A stretch of DNA of 64,000 nucleotides, from NCBI RefSeq assembly GCF_024436055.1, contig NZ_JANFNH010000038.1, forward strand, positions 1-64,000, written 5' to 3'. Source of the stretch: Streptantibioticus rubrisoli. Its GTDB lineage: Bacteria > Actinomycetota > Actinomycetes > Streptomycetales > Streptomycetaceae. A program made the translations under genes and the position numbers. The notes under the pieces were generated by a model. That model had not been told where the DNA came from and made no database searches. It saw only the letters and a program-made list of their open reading frames with translations. Of this stretch, positions 20,553 through 28,610 are shown piece by piece. Numbering within the stretch: position 1 is the first letter of the stretch; every line of letters begins with the position of its first letter.

Positions 20553-21103
20553 CGCAACAGCCCCTTCATTTCGATAGTCGGGACCGCCTTGAGCGCCGCT
20601 TCCTCCGCCAGACGCTCCTCTTCCACCCGGTTCACACCGAGCTTCTCGTTCTGGATCTTGCGGTGCAGCTTGATGATCGCGTCGAGCAGCATCTCGGGCC
20701 GTGGCGGACAGCCGGGCAGATAGATGTCGACGGGGACGATGTGGTCGACGCCCTGGACGATGGCGTAGTTGTTGAACATCCCGCCGCTGGAGGCGCACAC
20801 GCCCATGGAGATGACCCACTTGGGGTTCGGCATCTGGTCGTAGACCTGGCGCAGCACCGGGGCCATCTTCTGGCTGACCCGCCCGGCCACGATCATCAGG
20901 TCCGCCTGCCGGGGTGAGCCTCGGAAGACCTCCATGCCGAACCTGGCCATGTCATAGCGACCGGCGCCGGTGGTCATCATCTCGATGGCGCAGCAGGCGA
21001 GACCGAACGTCGCCGGAAAGACCGACGCCTTGCGCACCCAGCCCGCGGCTTGCTCGACAGTCGTGAGCAGAAAGCCGCTCGGCAGCTTCTCCTCGATACC
21101 CAT
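20549..21103 (-). CDS. nuoB: NADH-quinone oxidoreductase subunit B
   Basis: A 184-residue subunit that holds the terminal N2 [4Fe-4S] cluster at the quinone site through Cys37, Cys38 (GLACCAIE), Cys103 ([10 protein letters not shown]) and Cys132 (LPGCPPRPE). Starts with ATG 52 bases after nuoA, the largest internal gap in this operon. Confidence 0.97.
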   Translation of the reverse strand: MGIEEKLPSGFLLTTVEQAAGWVRKASVFPATFGLACCAIEMMTTGAGRYDMARFGMEVFRGSPRQADLMIVAGRVSQKMAPVLRQVYDQMPNPKWVISMGVCASSGGMFNNYAIVQGVDHIVPVDIYLPGCPPRPEMLLDAIIKLHRKIQNEKLGVNRVEEERLAEEAALKAVPTIEMKGLLR

Positions 21104-21155
21104 AGCGATTGCCCCTGTCCTAAATGCCCGGGTTCATCCATTGTGACTCGATCGC

Positions 21156-21515
21156 TCAGTCCCACTCCAGGCCCCCGCGCCGCCATACGTAGGCGTAGGC
21201 GACGAGGACAGTGAGGACGAACAGCAGCATTTCGACGAGTCCGAACAGCCCGAGGGCGTCGAAGCTGACCGCCCAGGGATAGAGGAAGACGATCTCGATG
21301 TCGAAGACGATGAACAGCATCGCCGTCAGGTAGTACTTGATCGGGAAGCGCCCGCCCCCGGCCGGCTGCGGCGTCGGCTCGATGCCGCACTCATAGGCGT
21401 CCAGCTTCGCCCGGTTGTATCTCTTCGGCCCGACGCGCGCGGCCATGAAGACGGAGAAGATCGCGAACCCCGCCCCAAGGGTTCCGAGCACGAGGATGGG
21501 GACGTAGGTGTTCAC
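21156..21515 (-). CDS. nuoA: NADH-quinone oxidoreductase subunit A
   Basis: A 119-residue three-helix subunit. The loop after helix 1 (KLDAYECGIEP) carries the conserved Cys region near the quinone tunnel, and helix 2 (YLTAMLFIVFDIEIVFLYPWAV) has the membrane acidic residues. First gene of the operon. The start is GTG, preceded by AAGGAG about 9 bases upstream. A Rex-type palindrome lies 46-61 bases before the start codon. Confidence 0.96.
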   Translation of the reverse strand: MNTYVPILVLGTLGAGFAIFSVFMAARVGPKRYNRAKLDAYECGIEPTPQPAGGGRFPIKYYLTAMLFIVFDIEIVFLYPWAVSFDALGLFGLVEMLLFVLTVLVAYAYVWRRGGLEWD

Positions 21516-21560
21516 CGTCCTCGCTCCTTCCAGTCGGCGTTGACTGACAGATCGTTCCTA

Positions 21561-21576
21561 TGTGAGGCAGTTCACA
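21561..21576. promoter_or_regulatory. Rex-type operator upstream of nuoA
   Basis: TGTGAGGCAGTTCACA matches the Streptomyces Rex operator (TGTGAACGCGTTCACA) at 12 of 16 positions, with both TGTGA and TTCACA arms intact. Rex represses respiratory genes and releases DNA when NADH is high. To my knowledge nuo is a reported Rex target in S. coelicolor, which supports the call. A possible nuoA -10 (TAGGAT on the minus strand, 21593-21598) would place the operator just downstream of the transcription start, consistent with repression. Confidence 0.75.
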
Positions 21577-21611
21577 AGCCCGAACCGCCTGCATCCTATG
21601 CCCGCGAGTCT

Positions 21612-21625
21612 GTGATCTGCGACAC
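21612..21625. promoter_or_regulatory. possible Crp-family binding site in the nuo upstream region
   Basis: GTGATCTGCGACAC fits GTG-N6-GNCAC, the motif I recall for Streptomyces Crp. It lies about 97-110 bases upstream of nuoA. One short motif match; not more than a candidate. Confidence 0.35.
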
Positions 21626-21643
21626 GGCGTACGCCAACAGCTT

Positions 21644-21674
21644 TGTGATCTCTACCACCTGATAGTGGATCACA
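21644..21674. promoter_or_regulatory. TGTGATC inverted repeat upstream of nuoA
   Basis: TGTGATC (21644-21650) and GATCACA (21668-21674) form a perfect 7-bp inverted repeat with a 17-base spacer. A third TGTGATC begins at 21611, exactly 33 bases before the second, about three helical turns. The regulator is not identified. Confidence 0.4.
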
Positions 21675-21912
21675 TGCCTGGAGCGGGGTCGATCTTCATA
21701 CGGGAAGCATCCGGAAGATCACCAAGGGTGACGCGAGCAGGTGTAACCGCAGGTCACTAGGGCCTGTCGCATTATCAAGCCACTGCGGTCAACGCAAAGT
21801 TGGAGCGGAAGCCCACACGTGGTATAGCGCCGCAAGCCCGTTGAGCAGTGCGCACTGTCGGATGAACCGGGACACGCGGCGCTGACCATGCCGAACTTGG
21901 GGTTAGCGCGAT

Positions 21913-21928
21913 TGTGAACGCGGGCACG
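21913..21928. promoter_or_regulatory. asymmetric Rex-like site upstream of the NlpC/P60 gene
   Basis: TGTGAACGCGGGCACG agrees with the Rex consensus at 13 of 16 positions: the left arm and centre are perfect, the right arm keeps only CAC. It lies about 135-150 bases before the chosen NlpC/P60 start and over 350 bases from nuoA. A possible promoter for that gene (TTGGAG, 17 bases, TATAGC; about 21802-21830) lies further upstream. Confidence 0.35.
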
Positions 21929-22062
21929 AGCAAGCGGAGTCGAAGAATCCAGAAAGCCCAACGCAAGATCGAAAACCCGGCATTGCGGCCGGGGCCCGCA
22001 AAACTGTGGCGTACCTTACGTTTTTTGTACGCACCCAAGAATTCCTGATAGCCATATTGGCC

Positions 22063-22887
22063 ATGTCCCCAACGCAGACCCGTGCCCCGCAGTCCGATCC
22101 GCGCATACGCAGCCGGCGGCATGCCCGACATACGCCGCCAAACTGGGTCAAACGCGCCGGAGTTGCCGGTGGTGTGATCGGAGCCGTCGCCCTCACCGGT
22201 GCGGCGTCCCCCGCACAGGCCAGCAACGCCAGCGACCAGTCGCCCAACGAGGTCACCCAGACCCTCGACCTCTCCCAGCTGCGTGCCGCCGACGCCACCG
22301 CTCAGGCCGTCATCACGTACCAGCTCCAGGCCGCCCAGGACCAGGCCGTCTCCACCGCCTCCCAGGTCGCCAAGCAGCACAAGGAAGCCGACGAGCAGAA
22401 GGCCGCCGAGGCCAAGGCCGCTGCCGAGCACGCCGCCCAGCAGGCCGCTTCCCGTGACGCGCAGCGTGCGCCGCTCTCCACCGACTCGAGCAGCTCGTCG
22501 GCCTCCTCTTCTTCGGTGGCCTCGTCCACCAGCGGCAGCATCTCCAGCGTCCTGAGCTTCCTTCAGGCACAGCTCGGCAAGGCGTACGTAATGGGCTCCA
22601 CCGGCCCCAACGCCTACGACTGCTCCGGTCTGGTCCAGGCCGCCTTCCGCACCATCGGCGTCGACCTGCCGCGCGTCTCCGAGGACCAGTCGACCGCGGG
22701 CACCCAGGTCTCCCTCAGCAACCTGCAGCCCGGCGACATCCTCTACTGGGGCAGCGCGGGCAGCGCCTACCACGTCGCCGTCTACGTCGGCAACGGCAAC
22801 TTCATCGGCGCCCAGAACCCGAGCACCGGCGTCGTCGAGCGCCCGCTGTCCTACTCGGAGCCCACGGGCGCGGTACGGGTCGCCTGA
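22063..22887 (+). CDS. secreted NlpC/P60 peptidoglycan hydrolase
   Basis: A 274-residue secreted protein. The signal has twin Arg-rich residues, a hydrophobic stretch (VAGGVIGAVALTGAA) and an Ala-X-Ala site near AQA. A coiled, Ala/Gln/Lys-rich region (about residues 55-130) and a Ser-rich linker lead to the NlpC/P60 domain with catalytic Cys187 (YDCSGL) and His237 (YHVAVYVG). These enzymes usually cut D-Glu-diaminopimelate bonds in wall peptides. The ATG at 22063 is preferred because an in-frame GTG 19 codons earlier would place a second hydrophobic stretch before the signal; neither has a clear ribosome site. Divergent from nuoA. Confidence 0.87.
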   Translation: MSPTQTRAPQSDPRIRSRRHARHTPPNWVKRAGVAGGVIGAVALTGAASPAQASNASDQSPNEVTQTLDLSQLRAADATAQAVITYQLQAAQDQAVSTASQVAKQHKEADEQKAAEAKAAAEHAAQQAASRDAQRAPLSTDSSSSSASSSSVASSTSGSISSVLSFLQAQLGKAYVMGSTGPNAYDCSGLVQAAFRTIGVDLPRVSEDQSTAGTQVSLSNLQPGDILYWGSAGSAYHVAVYVGNGNFIGAQNPSTGVVERPLSYSEPTGAVRVA

Positions 22888-22915
22888 CGGCGGTTCGTTC
22901 CGACATCGTTCGGCC

Positions 22916-22952
22916 GAGGGCCGCTTCTCCCCGCGCGGGGGTGGCGGCCCTC
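22916..22952. terminator. hairpin between convergent NlpC/P60 and lipoprotein genes
   Basis: GAGGGCCGC (22916-22924) pairs with GCGGCCCTC (22944-22952); the loop itself contains a CCCCGCGCGGGG inner palindrome. Placed between two convergent stops, it can serve both. Confidence 0.65.
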
Positions 22953-22981
22953 CGCCGTTGCGCCCGCCGCGACCCGGCGGC

Positions 22982-23650
22982 TCAGCCCGCCGTCACGGCC
23001 CCGATGGTCAGGGAGTGCACCGACGCGCCCGCGCAGTGGTCGTGCTTCCAGGGGATGAAGAGGGCGGCCTTCTGGTTCGGGGGGTAGACCCGCAGGCCCT
23101 CGGCCGAGGAGAGCTGGCACTGGCCGGGGTCGTACCCGCCGACGCCGTTAGCGTCGTGCAGTACCGCGCTCGCCCTGCCGCCGTGCGCGTGCAGGGTGAC
23201 CGTCGTGACGTGGCCACCGGTACGCACCGCCGCGTTGCCGGACTGTACGCCGCCCTGCTTCACGTAGGAGACGCCCGGGAAGCCGGTGAGCGTGCAGGTG
23301 GTGCCGGAGGCGTTGGTGAAGACCAGCTTGGAGTAGTACTGGCCCGCGCCGACGTCCGGGTTCTCCTGGTCCACCTTCAGCTGCCCGGTGGTACAGGCGG
23401 GCACGCCACCGGAACCGTGCGTGGACGTCTGCGAGCCCTGGGCAGAGGCCGAACCGGAACCGGAGGCGGAACCGCCGTTGCTGGCGGCCGTGGACGAGTT
23501 GCCGCCGCCGGTGGCGATGGAGGCGTTGGAGGCGTTGGATGAACCGTTCCCCGACGAACACGCCGTGAGCGCGAGCGCGCCGACGGCGGCGAGGACGGCG
23601 GCCTGGGTCGCGACGGCGGGTATCCGCCGACGGGCGGTCGTGGAACGCAT
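22982..23650 (-). CDS. DUF4232-type lipoprotein
   Basis: A 222-residue lipoprotein. The ATG at 23650 is chosen for the AGAGGAG site 5-6 bases upstream; the frame extends further but without support. Signal ends at LTAC. A Ser/Asn/Gly-rich linker (about residues 30-85) precedes a beta-rich domain starting CTTGQLKV and holding NASGTTCTLTGFPGVSYV, the pattern of DUF4232 domains common in actinomycete lipoproteins. Four Cys in the domain could make disulfides. Function unknown; surface-exposed location is inferred from the lipobox. Confidence 0.8.
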   Translation of the reverse strand: MRSTTARRRIPAVATQAAVLAAVGALALTACSSGNGSSNASNASIATGGGNSSTAASNGGSASGSGSASAQGSQTSTHGSGGVPACTTGQLKVDQENPDVGAGQYYSKLVFTNASGTTCTLTGFPGVSYVKQGGVQSGNAAVRTGGHVTTVTLHAHGGRASAVLHDANGVGGYDPGQCQLSSAEGLRVYPPNQKAALFIPWKHDHCAGASVHSLTIGAVTAG

Positions 23651-24126
23651 CGTTTCTCCTCTTGGGTGTCTGGCGGCCCGTGTCCCTGAACGGCACCTAC
23701 CCATTGCCGCTTCCACGACGCTCCCACCCGAAAAGGGATAAGTCAGTAGCTGTTACGCGGCTGTAGCGGAAGCCGACCAGCTTCGGAACACTGCGCCCGC
23801 CCCTCCCCGGACGGGTGAGGTGCGCGCCGCGGCTGACATCGGGCACACAGCCCGCCTCGCGCACCGTGCGGACCAGCCGTGGGCGGCCGCCCGGCTCGCC
23901 CTCGCGACGCGGGAACCTCACCCGGGCGCCCAGCGCGCTGATGGCCGCCCCGCTCGCGCGGCGAACGGTTTGCTCGGATACGCCAGAAATGGCGCCAATG
24001 GCGGTAACTCGATACGCATTAGATGGAGTTCGCCCCCGCCCGGGTGGCGGTGCGGGACGCTACGCGCATCCGCAAACCGCCGTAGGCCAGCACAGCGCCC
24101 CACGGCGCGGCGGGGCCGCAAGCCCG
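23651..24126. other. 476-base region without a convincing gene; possible HTH remnant
   Basis: No gene with a supported start is seen. On the minus strand one frame (about 24020 down to 23697) reads GAISGVSEQTVRRAS followed by an Arg-rich stretch, which resembles a helix-turn-helix segment but has no start and no recognisable full domain; it may be a decayed regulator or chance. The promoter of the lipoprotein gene should lie in the first ~100 bases. Confidence 0.35.
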
Positions 24127-25416
24127 TCAGGCCCGGGGGGCCACCTTGCTCAGACCGTTGATGATGCGGTCCATCGCGTCGCCACCGGTCGGGTCGGTGA
24201 GGTTGGCCAGCAGCTTCAGCGTGAACTTCATCAGCAGCGGGTGGGTCAGCCCGCGCTCGGTGGCCAGCTTCATGATCTTCGGGTTGCCGATGAGCTTCAC
24301 GAACGCGCGACCCAGCGTGTAGTAGCCGCCGTAGGTGTCCTTCAGCACCTTCGGGTAGTGCTGAAGTGCCAGCTCGCGCTGGGCGGTTGTGGACCGCGCG
24401 GCGGCCTGGACGATGACGTCGGCGGCGATCTGGCCGGACTCCATCGCGTACGCGATGCCCTCGCCGTTGAACGGGTTGACGAGCCCGCCCGCGTCGCCGA
24501 CCAGCAGCAGACCGCGGGTGTAGTGCGGCTGGCGGTTGAACGCCATGGGCAGCGCCGCGCCCCGGATCGGGCCGGTCATGTTCTCCGGGGTGTACCCCCA
24601 GTCCTCCGGCATCGAGGCGCACCACGCCTTGAGCACCTCGCGCCAGTCCAACTCCTTGAACGCGGCGGAGGTGTTGAGCACGCCGAGCCCCACGTTGCTC
24701 GTCCCGTCGCCCATGCCGAAGATCCAGCCGTAGCCGGGCAGCAGCCGGTCCTGCGGACCGCGCCGGTCCCACAGCTCCAGCCAGGACTCCAGGTAGTCGT
24801 CATCGTGCCGCGGGCTGCTGAAGTACGTGCGCACCGCGACGCCCATCGGGCGGTCCTCACGGCGGTGCAGCCCCATGGCCAGGGAGAGCCGGGTGGAGTT
24901 GCCGTCGGCGGCGACCACCAGCGGGGCATGGAAGGTGACCGGCGCCTTCTCCTCGCCCAACTTGGCCTCAACGCCGGTGATCCGGCCGGTACGGGCGTCG
25001 ATGACTGGCGCGCCGACATTGCAGCGCTCATACAGCCGGGCGCCCGCCTTCTGCGCCTGCCGGGCCAACTGCTCGTCGAAGTCGTCGCGCTTGCGCACCA
25101 GCCCGTAGTCCGGGTACGAGGCCAGCTCCGGCCAGTCGAGCTGCATGCGCACCCCGCCGCCGATGATCCGCAGGCCCTTGTTGCGCAGCCAGCCCGCTTC
25201 CTCGGAGATGTCGATCCCCATGCCGACCAGCTGCTTGACCGCGCGGGGCGTCAGCCCGTCGCCGCACACCTTCTCGCGCGGGAACGCGGTCTTCTCCAAC
25301 AGCAGCACGTCGAGCCCGGACTTGGCGAGGTGGTACGCGGTCGCGGAACCGGCCGGACCGGCACCGACCACGATCACATCGGCGGTGCGCTCGGACGTGG
25401 CGGTGGTCTCGCTCAC
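24127..25416 (-). CDS. geranylgeranyl reductase family flavoprotein, likely menaquinone side-chain reductase
   Basis: A 429-residue FAD enzyme. N-terminal VVGAGPAGSATAYHLA (about 16-31) binds FAD; CGDGLTPRAV and DAGGLVNPFNGEGIAYAMESG are signatures of the geranylgeranyl reductase family. Its neighbour is menG, as in mycobacteria, where the homologue MenJ saturates one isoprene unit of menaquinone; by that analogy this enzyme probably partly hydrogenates the menaquinone tail. Gap to menG is 105 bases. Other polyprenyl substrates are possible. Confidence 0.85.
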   Translation of the reverse strand: MSETTATSERTADVIVVGAGPAGSATAYHLAKSGLDVLLLEKTAFPREKVCGDGLTPRAVKQLVGMGIDISEEAGWLRNKGLRIIGGGVRMQLDWPELASYPDYGLVRKRDDFDEQLARQAQKAGARLYERCNVGAPVIDARTGRITGVEAKLGEEKAPVTFHAPLVVAADGNSTRLSLAMGLHRREDRPMGVAVRTYFSSPRHDDDYLESWLELWDRRGPQDRLLPGYGWIFGMGDGTSNVGLGVLNTSAAFKELDWREVLKAWCASMPEDWGYTPENMTGPIRGAALPMAFNRQPHYTRGLLLVGDAGGLVNPFNGEGIAYAMESGQIAADVIVQAAARSTTAQRELALQHYPKVLKDTYGGYYTLGRAFVKLIGNPKIMKLATERGLTHPLLMKFTLKLLANLTDPTGGDAMDRIINGLSKVAPRA

Positions 25417-25521
25417 GGCGGATCTCCCGATGGCTCGGTTACGACGTGCCGGGCGCGCCGGACACTGAACATGTGCGGCAAGTCTATTCAGGGCGCCTTG
25501 GCGCCCTCGGTACCGGGCGGG

Positions 25522-26223
25522 CTACGGCTTGACGCCCCGGTGCAGCGCCACCACCCCGCCCGTCAGGTTGCGCCAGGCGACCTTCGCCCAGCCCGCCTCG
25601 CGCAGCCGGGCGGCCAGGCCCGGCTGGTTGGGCCAGGCGCGGATGGATTCGGCGAGGTAGACGTAGGCGTCGGGGTTGCTGCTGACGGCGGTGGCGACCG
25701 GGGGCAGGGCGCGCATCAGGTACTCGGTGTAGACGGTGCGGAACGGGGCCCAGGTGGGGTGGCTGAACTCGCAGATCACCACCCGGCCGCCGGAGCGGGT
25801 GACCCGCAGCATCTCGGCGAGGGCGGCACCGGTGTCCTGGACGTTGCGCAGGCCGAAGGAGATGGTGACCGCGTCGAAGGTGCCGTCCTTGAACGGCAGC
25901 TTCGTCGCGTCGCCCGCGGTCAGCGGCAGCCGTGGGTGGCGGCGCTTGCCCTCGCGCAGCATGCCGAGGGAGAAGTCGCACGGCACGACCTGGGCGCCCG
26001 CCTCGGCGAACGGCAGTGAGGAGGTGCCGGTACCGGCGGCGAGGTCCAGCACCCGCTCGCCGGGGCGGGCGTCGACGGCTCGGGCGACCGCCTTGCGCCA
26101 CAGCCGGGCCTGCCCGAGCGACAGCACGTCGTTGGTCAGGTCGTACTTGGCGGCCACGTCGTCGAACATCGACGCGACTTCCGATGGCTGCTTGTCCAGG
26201 GTGGCTCGGGTCACGGTGCCCAT
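25522..26223 (-). CDS. menG: demethylmenaquinone methyltransferase
   Basis: A 233-residue SAM-dependent methyltransferase of the UbiE/MenG family, the last step of menaquinone synthesis. SAM motif [12 protein letters not shown] lies near residues 60-71; [22 protein letters not shown] near the N-terminus and [20 protein letters not shown] are family signatures. ATG 26223 or GTG 26214 are both possible starts; neither has a clear ribosome site because the upstream DNA is a 16-bp tandem repeat. The frame open upstream simply runs through that repeat and is not taken as coding. Confidence 0.92.
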   Translation of the reverse strand: MGTVTRATLDKQPSEVASMFDDVAAKYDLTNDVLSLGQARLWRKAVARAVDARPGERVLDLAAGTGTSSLPFAEAGAQVVPCDFSLGMLREGKRRHPRLPLTAGDATKLPFKDGTFDAVTISFGLRNVQDTGAALAEMLRVTRSGGRVVICEFSHPTWAPFRTVYTEYLMRALPPVATAVSSNPDAYVYLAESIRAWPNQPGLAARLREAGWAKVAWRNLTGGVVALHRGVKP

Positions 26224-26230
26224 TGTCCAC

Positions 26231-26323
26231 GGTGGGTGGGGTCCACGGTGGGTGGGGTCCGCGGTGGGTGGGGTCCGCGGTGGGTGGGCGTCCACCGTGG
26301 GTGGGGGCCACCGTGAGTGGGGG
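26231..26323. repeat. 16-bp G-rich tandem repeat immediately upstream of menG
   Basis: Nearly six head-to-tail copies of GGTGGGTGGGGTCCRC: units start at 26231, 26247, 26263, 26279 (17 bp), 26296 and 26312 (partial). The first three copies differ by one base. The plus strand has many GGG runs that could form G-quadruplexes; the menG transcript would be C-rich here. The array ends 8 bases from the menG start and separates it from the upstream membrane protein gene. Confidence 0.9.
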
Positions 26324-26365
26324 CTTTCGCACCGCCCACCCGGTTGTGCTTTCGCCGGGTGGGTG

Positions 26366-27889
26366 TCAGCGGAACTCGCGGAGCCGTAGTCGTACGCCCA
26401 CGGCGGCCAGGGCCAGTGCGACGGCCGTGCCCGAGATGATCAGGACCAGCGATGAGTCGAGCTCCGACCGGCCGCTGGCGACCGCGTCGGAGAACGCGTG
26501 GTCGTTGATCGCGATGTCGTCCCGCATCGCGTTGTCCCACTGCTGGAAGGTGTGGTTCGAACCGCCCTTCGCCCAGCTGGTGTTGAGGTGGATCGCCTGG
26601 TCAAGCCGTCCGGCGGCGAGGTACTCGCGGGTGGTGTGGTCGGTGTGCTCGTAGTCCGCCCACGCGGCCAGCGCGCGCTCGGCGGCCGAACGCTCACCGC
26701 TGAACGTGATGTTGCGGAACTCGGCACCCAGGTACCCGCCGAAGCGCACGTCGCCGTGGTCGGCGAGGTAGGCCCGCCGCGCGGCGTCGAGGTCCGAGGA
26801 GTACGTCGGCAGACTGGAGCCGTCGATCCGGGCGATCTGCTGGGACTTGCCGAAGAACGCGTCCGAGTACTGGCCGCCGCGCTCCGGGTCCAGCAGGTCG
26901 CGGCTCTCGTCGGCGTTGGCGTCGTAGCCCACCGCACGGGCGGCGGACAGCGCCACCACCGAGTCGAAGGCGTCATGCCGGGCGATGCCCAGCTGGTGCT
27001 GTTCGTCGCCGGACATGGACACGGCCGTGCCGATGACCGTCACACACAGCAGGGTCGCGGCGGCCAGCGCGGGATTGATCACTCGGCGGAAGCGCCGGGT
27101 GATCAACAGTTGCAGCGCGACGAGCGCGCCGACGGTGAGCAGGCCCAGGCCGAGCGCGGCCCAGCGCAGGTCGGACAGCAGTGAGCGCTCGTCGTCGTAA
27201 GTGGCCGTGAACGAGGTGTTGTTGGTGTCGATCAACTTGTCCGCCGCCGGAAGCAGTGAATCCCGCATCAGGTCGGTGGCCTGCCGGTACGCGGTCAGGG
27301 CGGCCGGGGCCGGGTGCCCCGCGGGGGCGTTGGCCTGGTCGTTGAGCGAGGTGGCGCGGGAGGCGAGCTCCTCGTACTGGCCCAGCCCGTTGAGCACCCC
27401 CACCAGCGCGTTCTGCGCGGCGGCGTCGTTTCCGGCGGAAACGGTGGCGCCCTGCAGTTCGGTGCTGACCGAGGCGCGGTCTTGGGCGTAGAGCTTCTGC
27501 GCCTGCGCGCGGTCTCCCACGAGGTCCCTGGCGTTGCCGAAGACCAGGATGTTCGCGATCTCGGCGTCCATGTCGGTCAGGGCCAGGGACAGACCGGAGG
27601 CGTGCCGCACCTGGGGGGCCAGGTTCTGCTGGATGCGCGTCCAACTGCCGGTGGCGTGGGCGGTGATGGCGGCGCACAGGGCGCCCAGCGCCAGGGTCAG
27701 GGCGAGGGTCGCCGTCAGTGCGGCGCGCAGGATCGTCGGCACGCTGCGACGGCGCGGGCGGGCTGCGCCCGGGGGCGGGGTGGGTGTGCGGTGCGCGGGC
27801 GGCGCCGGTACCGCTGCCTTCGACCGCGTTGCGGCTCGCGCCTGTGCCTCTGTTGGGCGTTCGCCCGCAGTCGTGATGGTCTCCGCCAC
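26366..27889 (-). CDS. membrane protein with two extracytoplasmic helical domains
   Basis: A 507-residue protein with a Pro/Arg-rich cytoplasmic start and four membrane segments at about 51-77, 238-262, 268-288 and 478-500. This gives an apparent internal duplication: TM, ~160-residue outside domain, TM; TM, ~190-residue outside domain, TM. The outside parts are largely helical with Ala-, Asp- and Gln-rich stretches, like ligand-sensing four-helix domains of chemoreceptors and kinases, but there is no HAMP, kinase or signalling domain. GTG start with GGAGG 10 bases upstream. Lies between the mqnC group and menG on the same strand. Function unknown. Confidence 0.7.
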   Translation of the reverse strand: MAETITTAGERPTEAQARAATRSKAAVPAPPAHRTPTPPPGAARPRRRSVPTILRAALTATLALTLALGALCAAITAHATGSWTRIQQNLAPQVRHASGLSLALTDMDAEIANILVFGNARDLVGDRAQAQKLYAQDRASVSTELQGATVSAGNDAAAQNALVGVLNGLGQYEELASRATSLNDQANAPAGHPAPAALTAYRQATDLMRDSLLPAADKLIDTNNTSFTATYDDERSLLSDLRWAALGLGLLTVGALVALQLLITRRFRRVINPALAAATLLCVTVIGTAVSMSGDEQHQLGIARHDAFDSVVALSAARAVGYDANADESRDLLDPERGGQYSDAFFGKSQQIARIDGSSLPTYSSDLDAARRAYLADHGDVRFGGYLGAEFRNITFSGERSAAERALAAWADYEHTDHTTREYLAAGRLDQAIHLNTSWAKGGSNHTFQQWDNAMRDDIAINDHAFSDAVASGRSELDSSLVLIISGTAVALALAAVGVRLRLREFR

Positions 27890-27901
27890 CGCGCCGCACC
27901 T

Positions 27902-27930
27902 CCCCCGTCAGGAGATCACCCTGACGGGGG
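27902..27930. promoter_or_regulatory. 11-bp hairpin just before the membrane protein start
   Basis: CCCCCGTCAGG (27902-27912) pairs perfectly with CCTGACGGGGG (27920-27930). On the minus strand the 3' arm runs into the GGGGGAGG ribosome site of the gene starting at 27889, so it could be a terminator of upstream transcription or limit ribosome access. Confidence 0.5.
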
Positions 27931-28037
27931 GATACGGCTTGGGACGGCTCCTTAACGCCTCCCTGGCGTCGAACGCGCTTGCATTTACGCCACGTTGACG
28001 GTCGGCATGTGCGCGCCGGTACGCGAAGGGTGCCCGA

Positions 28038-28110
28038 AGGGGCGCGGGGCTGTGTTCATGTGCGGCTCCGCCGCGTGGGCGCGAGCAGCCACGACGGCGC
28101 CGCAGACGAC
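28038..28110. repeat. Streptomyces-type dispersed intergenic repeat
   Basis: A ~73-base element containing GGGGCGCGGGGCTGTG, the palindrome GCGGCTCCGCCGC and GGGCGCGAGCAGCCACGACG. I recognise this as one of the recurrent non-coding sequences of Streptomyces genomes (from memory; not searched). It lies between the stop of the amidohydrolase-like gene and the upstream region of the membrane protein. Confidence 0.6.
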
Positions 28111-28155
28111 CGACGGCACCTCGCCGCACCCCCAGCGGAGCGCCCCGCGGAGCGC

Positions 28156-28602
28156 TCAGGCCCGGCGGTGCAGGACGCGGCCCGCGAGGATCGTCGCCAC
28201 GCATGTGCCGTCCGCGTCGAAGACGGCCAGGTCCGCGCGGGCGGACGGGGCGAGGGCGGGCTGGCGGGGAACGTCCAGCACCGCGACCCCCGTGCGACCC
28301 GCGGCCGCCAACAGCTCAGGCTCCGTGACCCGATCCGCCAGGACCGCCGTCGCCCCCAACCGCAGTACCGCGTGGACCCGCTCCCGTGGCGTGGGAGCGG
28401 CTGGCACGGCGCCCTCGTGCACCAGGGCGGGCCCCAGCGTGCCCGGCCACCGCCGCACCCGCGCCCCCGGATACCGCTCCAGCAACTCCTCCAGCGGCCC
28501 GACGGCGGCGACCCGGTCGCCGGAGACCGCCACCGCGTCCCCCGGCACCGGCTCACCGCAGGTGGTGCGCCGCAGCGCGGCGGCGGCGTGAATCGTCAGC
28601 AT
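28156..28602 (-). CDS. barrel-less amidohydrolase-like protein
   Basis: A 148-residue protein that looks like an amidohydrolase from which the catalytic barrel has been removed. The first ~60 residues (GDAVAVSGDRVAAVGPLEEL ... GTLGPALVHEGAV) resemble the N-terminal beta-sandwich strand set, but the metal-binding HxH that normally follows this point is absent. The last ~30 residues (SARADLAVFDADG ... ILAGRVLHRR) match the usual C-terminal strands. It starts 8 bases after mqnC, so it is almost certainly co-transcribed. Some bacteria use a true amidohydrolase (MqnX) in this pathway; this protein lacks the residues for such catalysis. A binding or stabilising role is inference. Confidence 0.7.
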   Translation of the reverse strand: MLTIHAAAALRRTTCGEPVPGDAVAVSGDRVAAVGPLEELLERYPGARVRRWPGTLGPALVHEGAVPAAPTPRERVHAVLRLGATAVLADRVTEPELLAAAGRTGVAVLDVPRQPALAPSARADLAVFDADGTCVATILAGRVLHRRA

Positions 28603-28610
28603 CCCGGCGG

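Noticed and set aside
21516-22062. ydaO-type (c-di-AMP) riboswitch in front of the NlpC/P60 gene
   Set aside because: Such riboswitches often precede actinomycete wall hydrolases, but the expected GGGGAACCC-type core is absent.
26224-26295. Extended MenG N-terminus encoded through the tandem repeat
   Set aside because: The repeat unit is 16-17 bp, not a multiple of three, and the Pro/His-rich translation does not resemble the family.
28156-28602. Functional aminodeoxyfutalosine deaminase (MqnX)
   Set aside because: At 148 residues it lacks the barrel and metal ligands of that enzyme.
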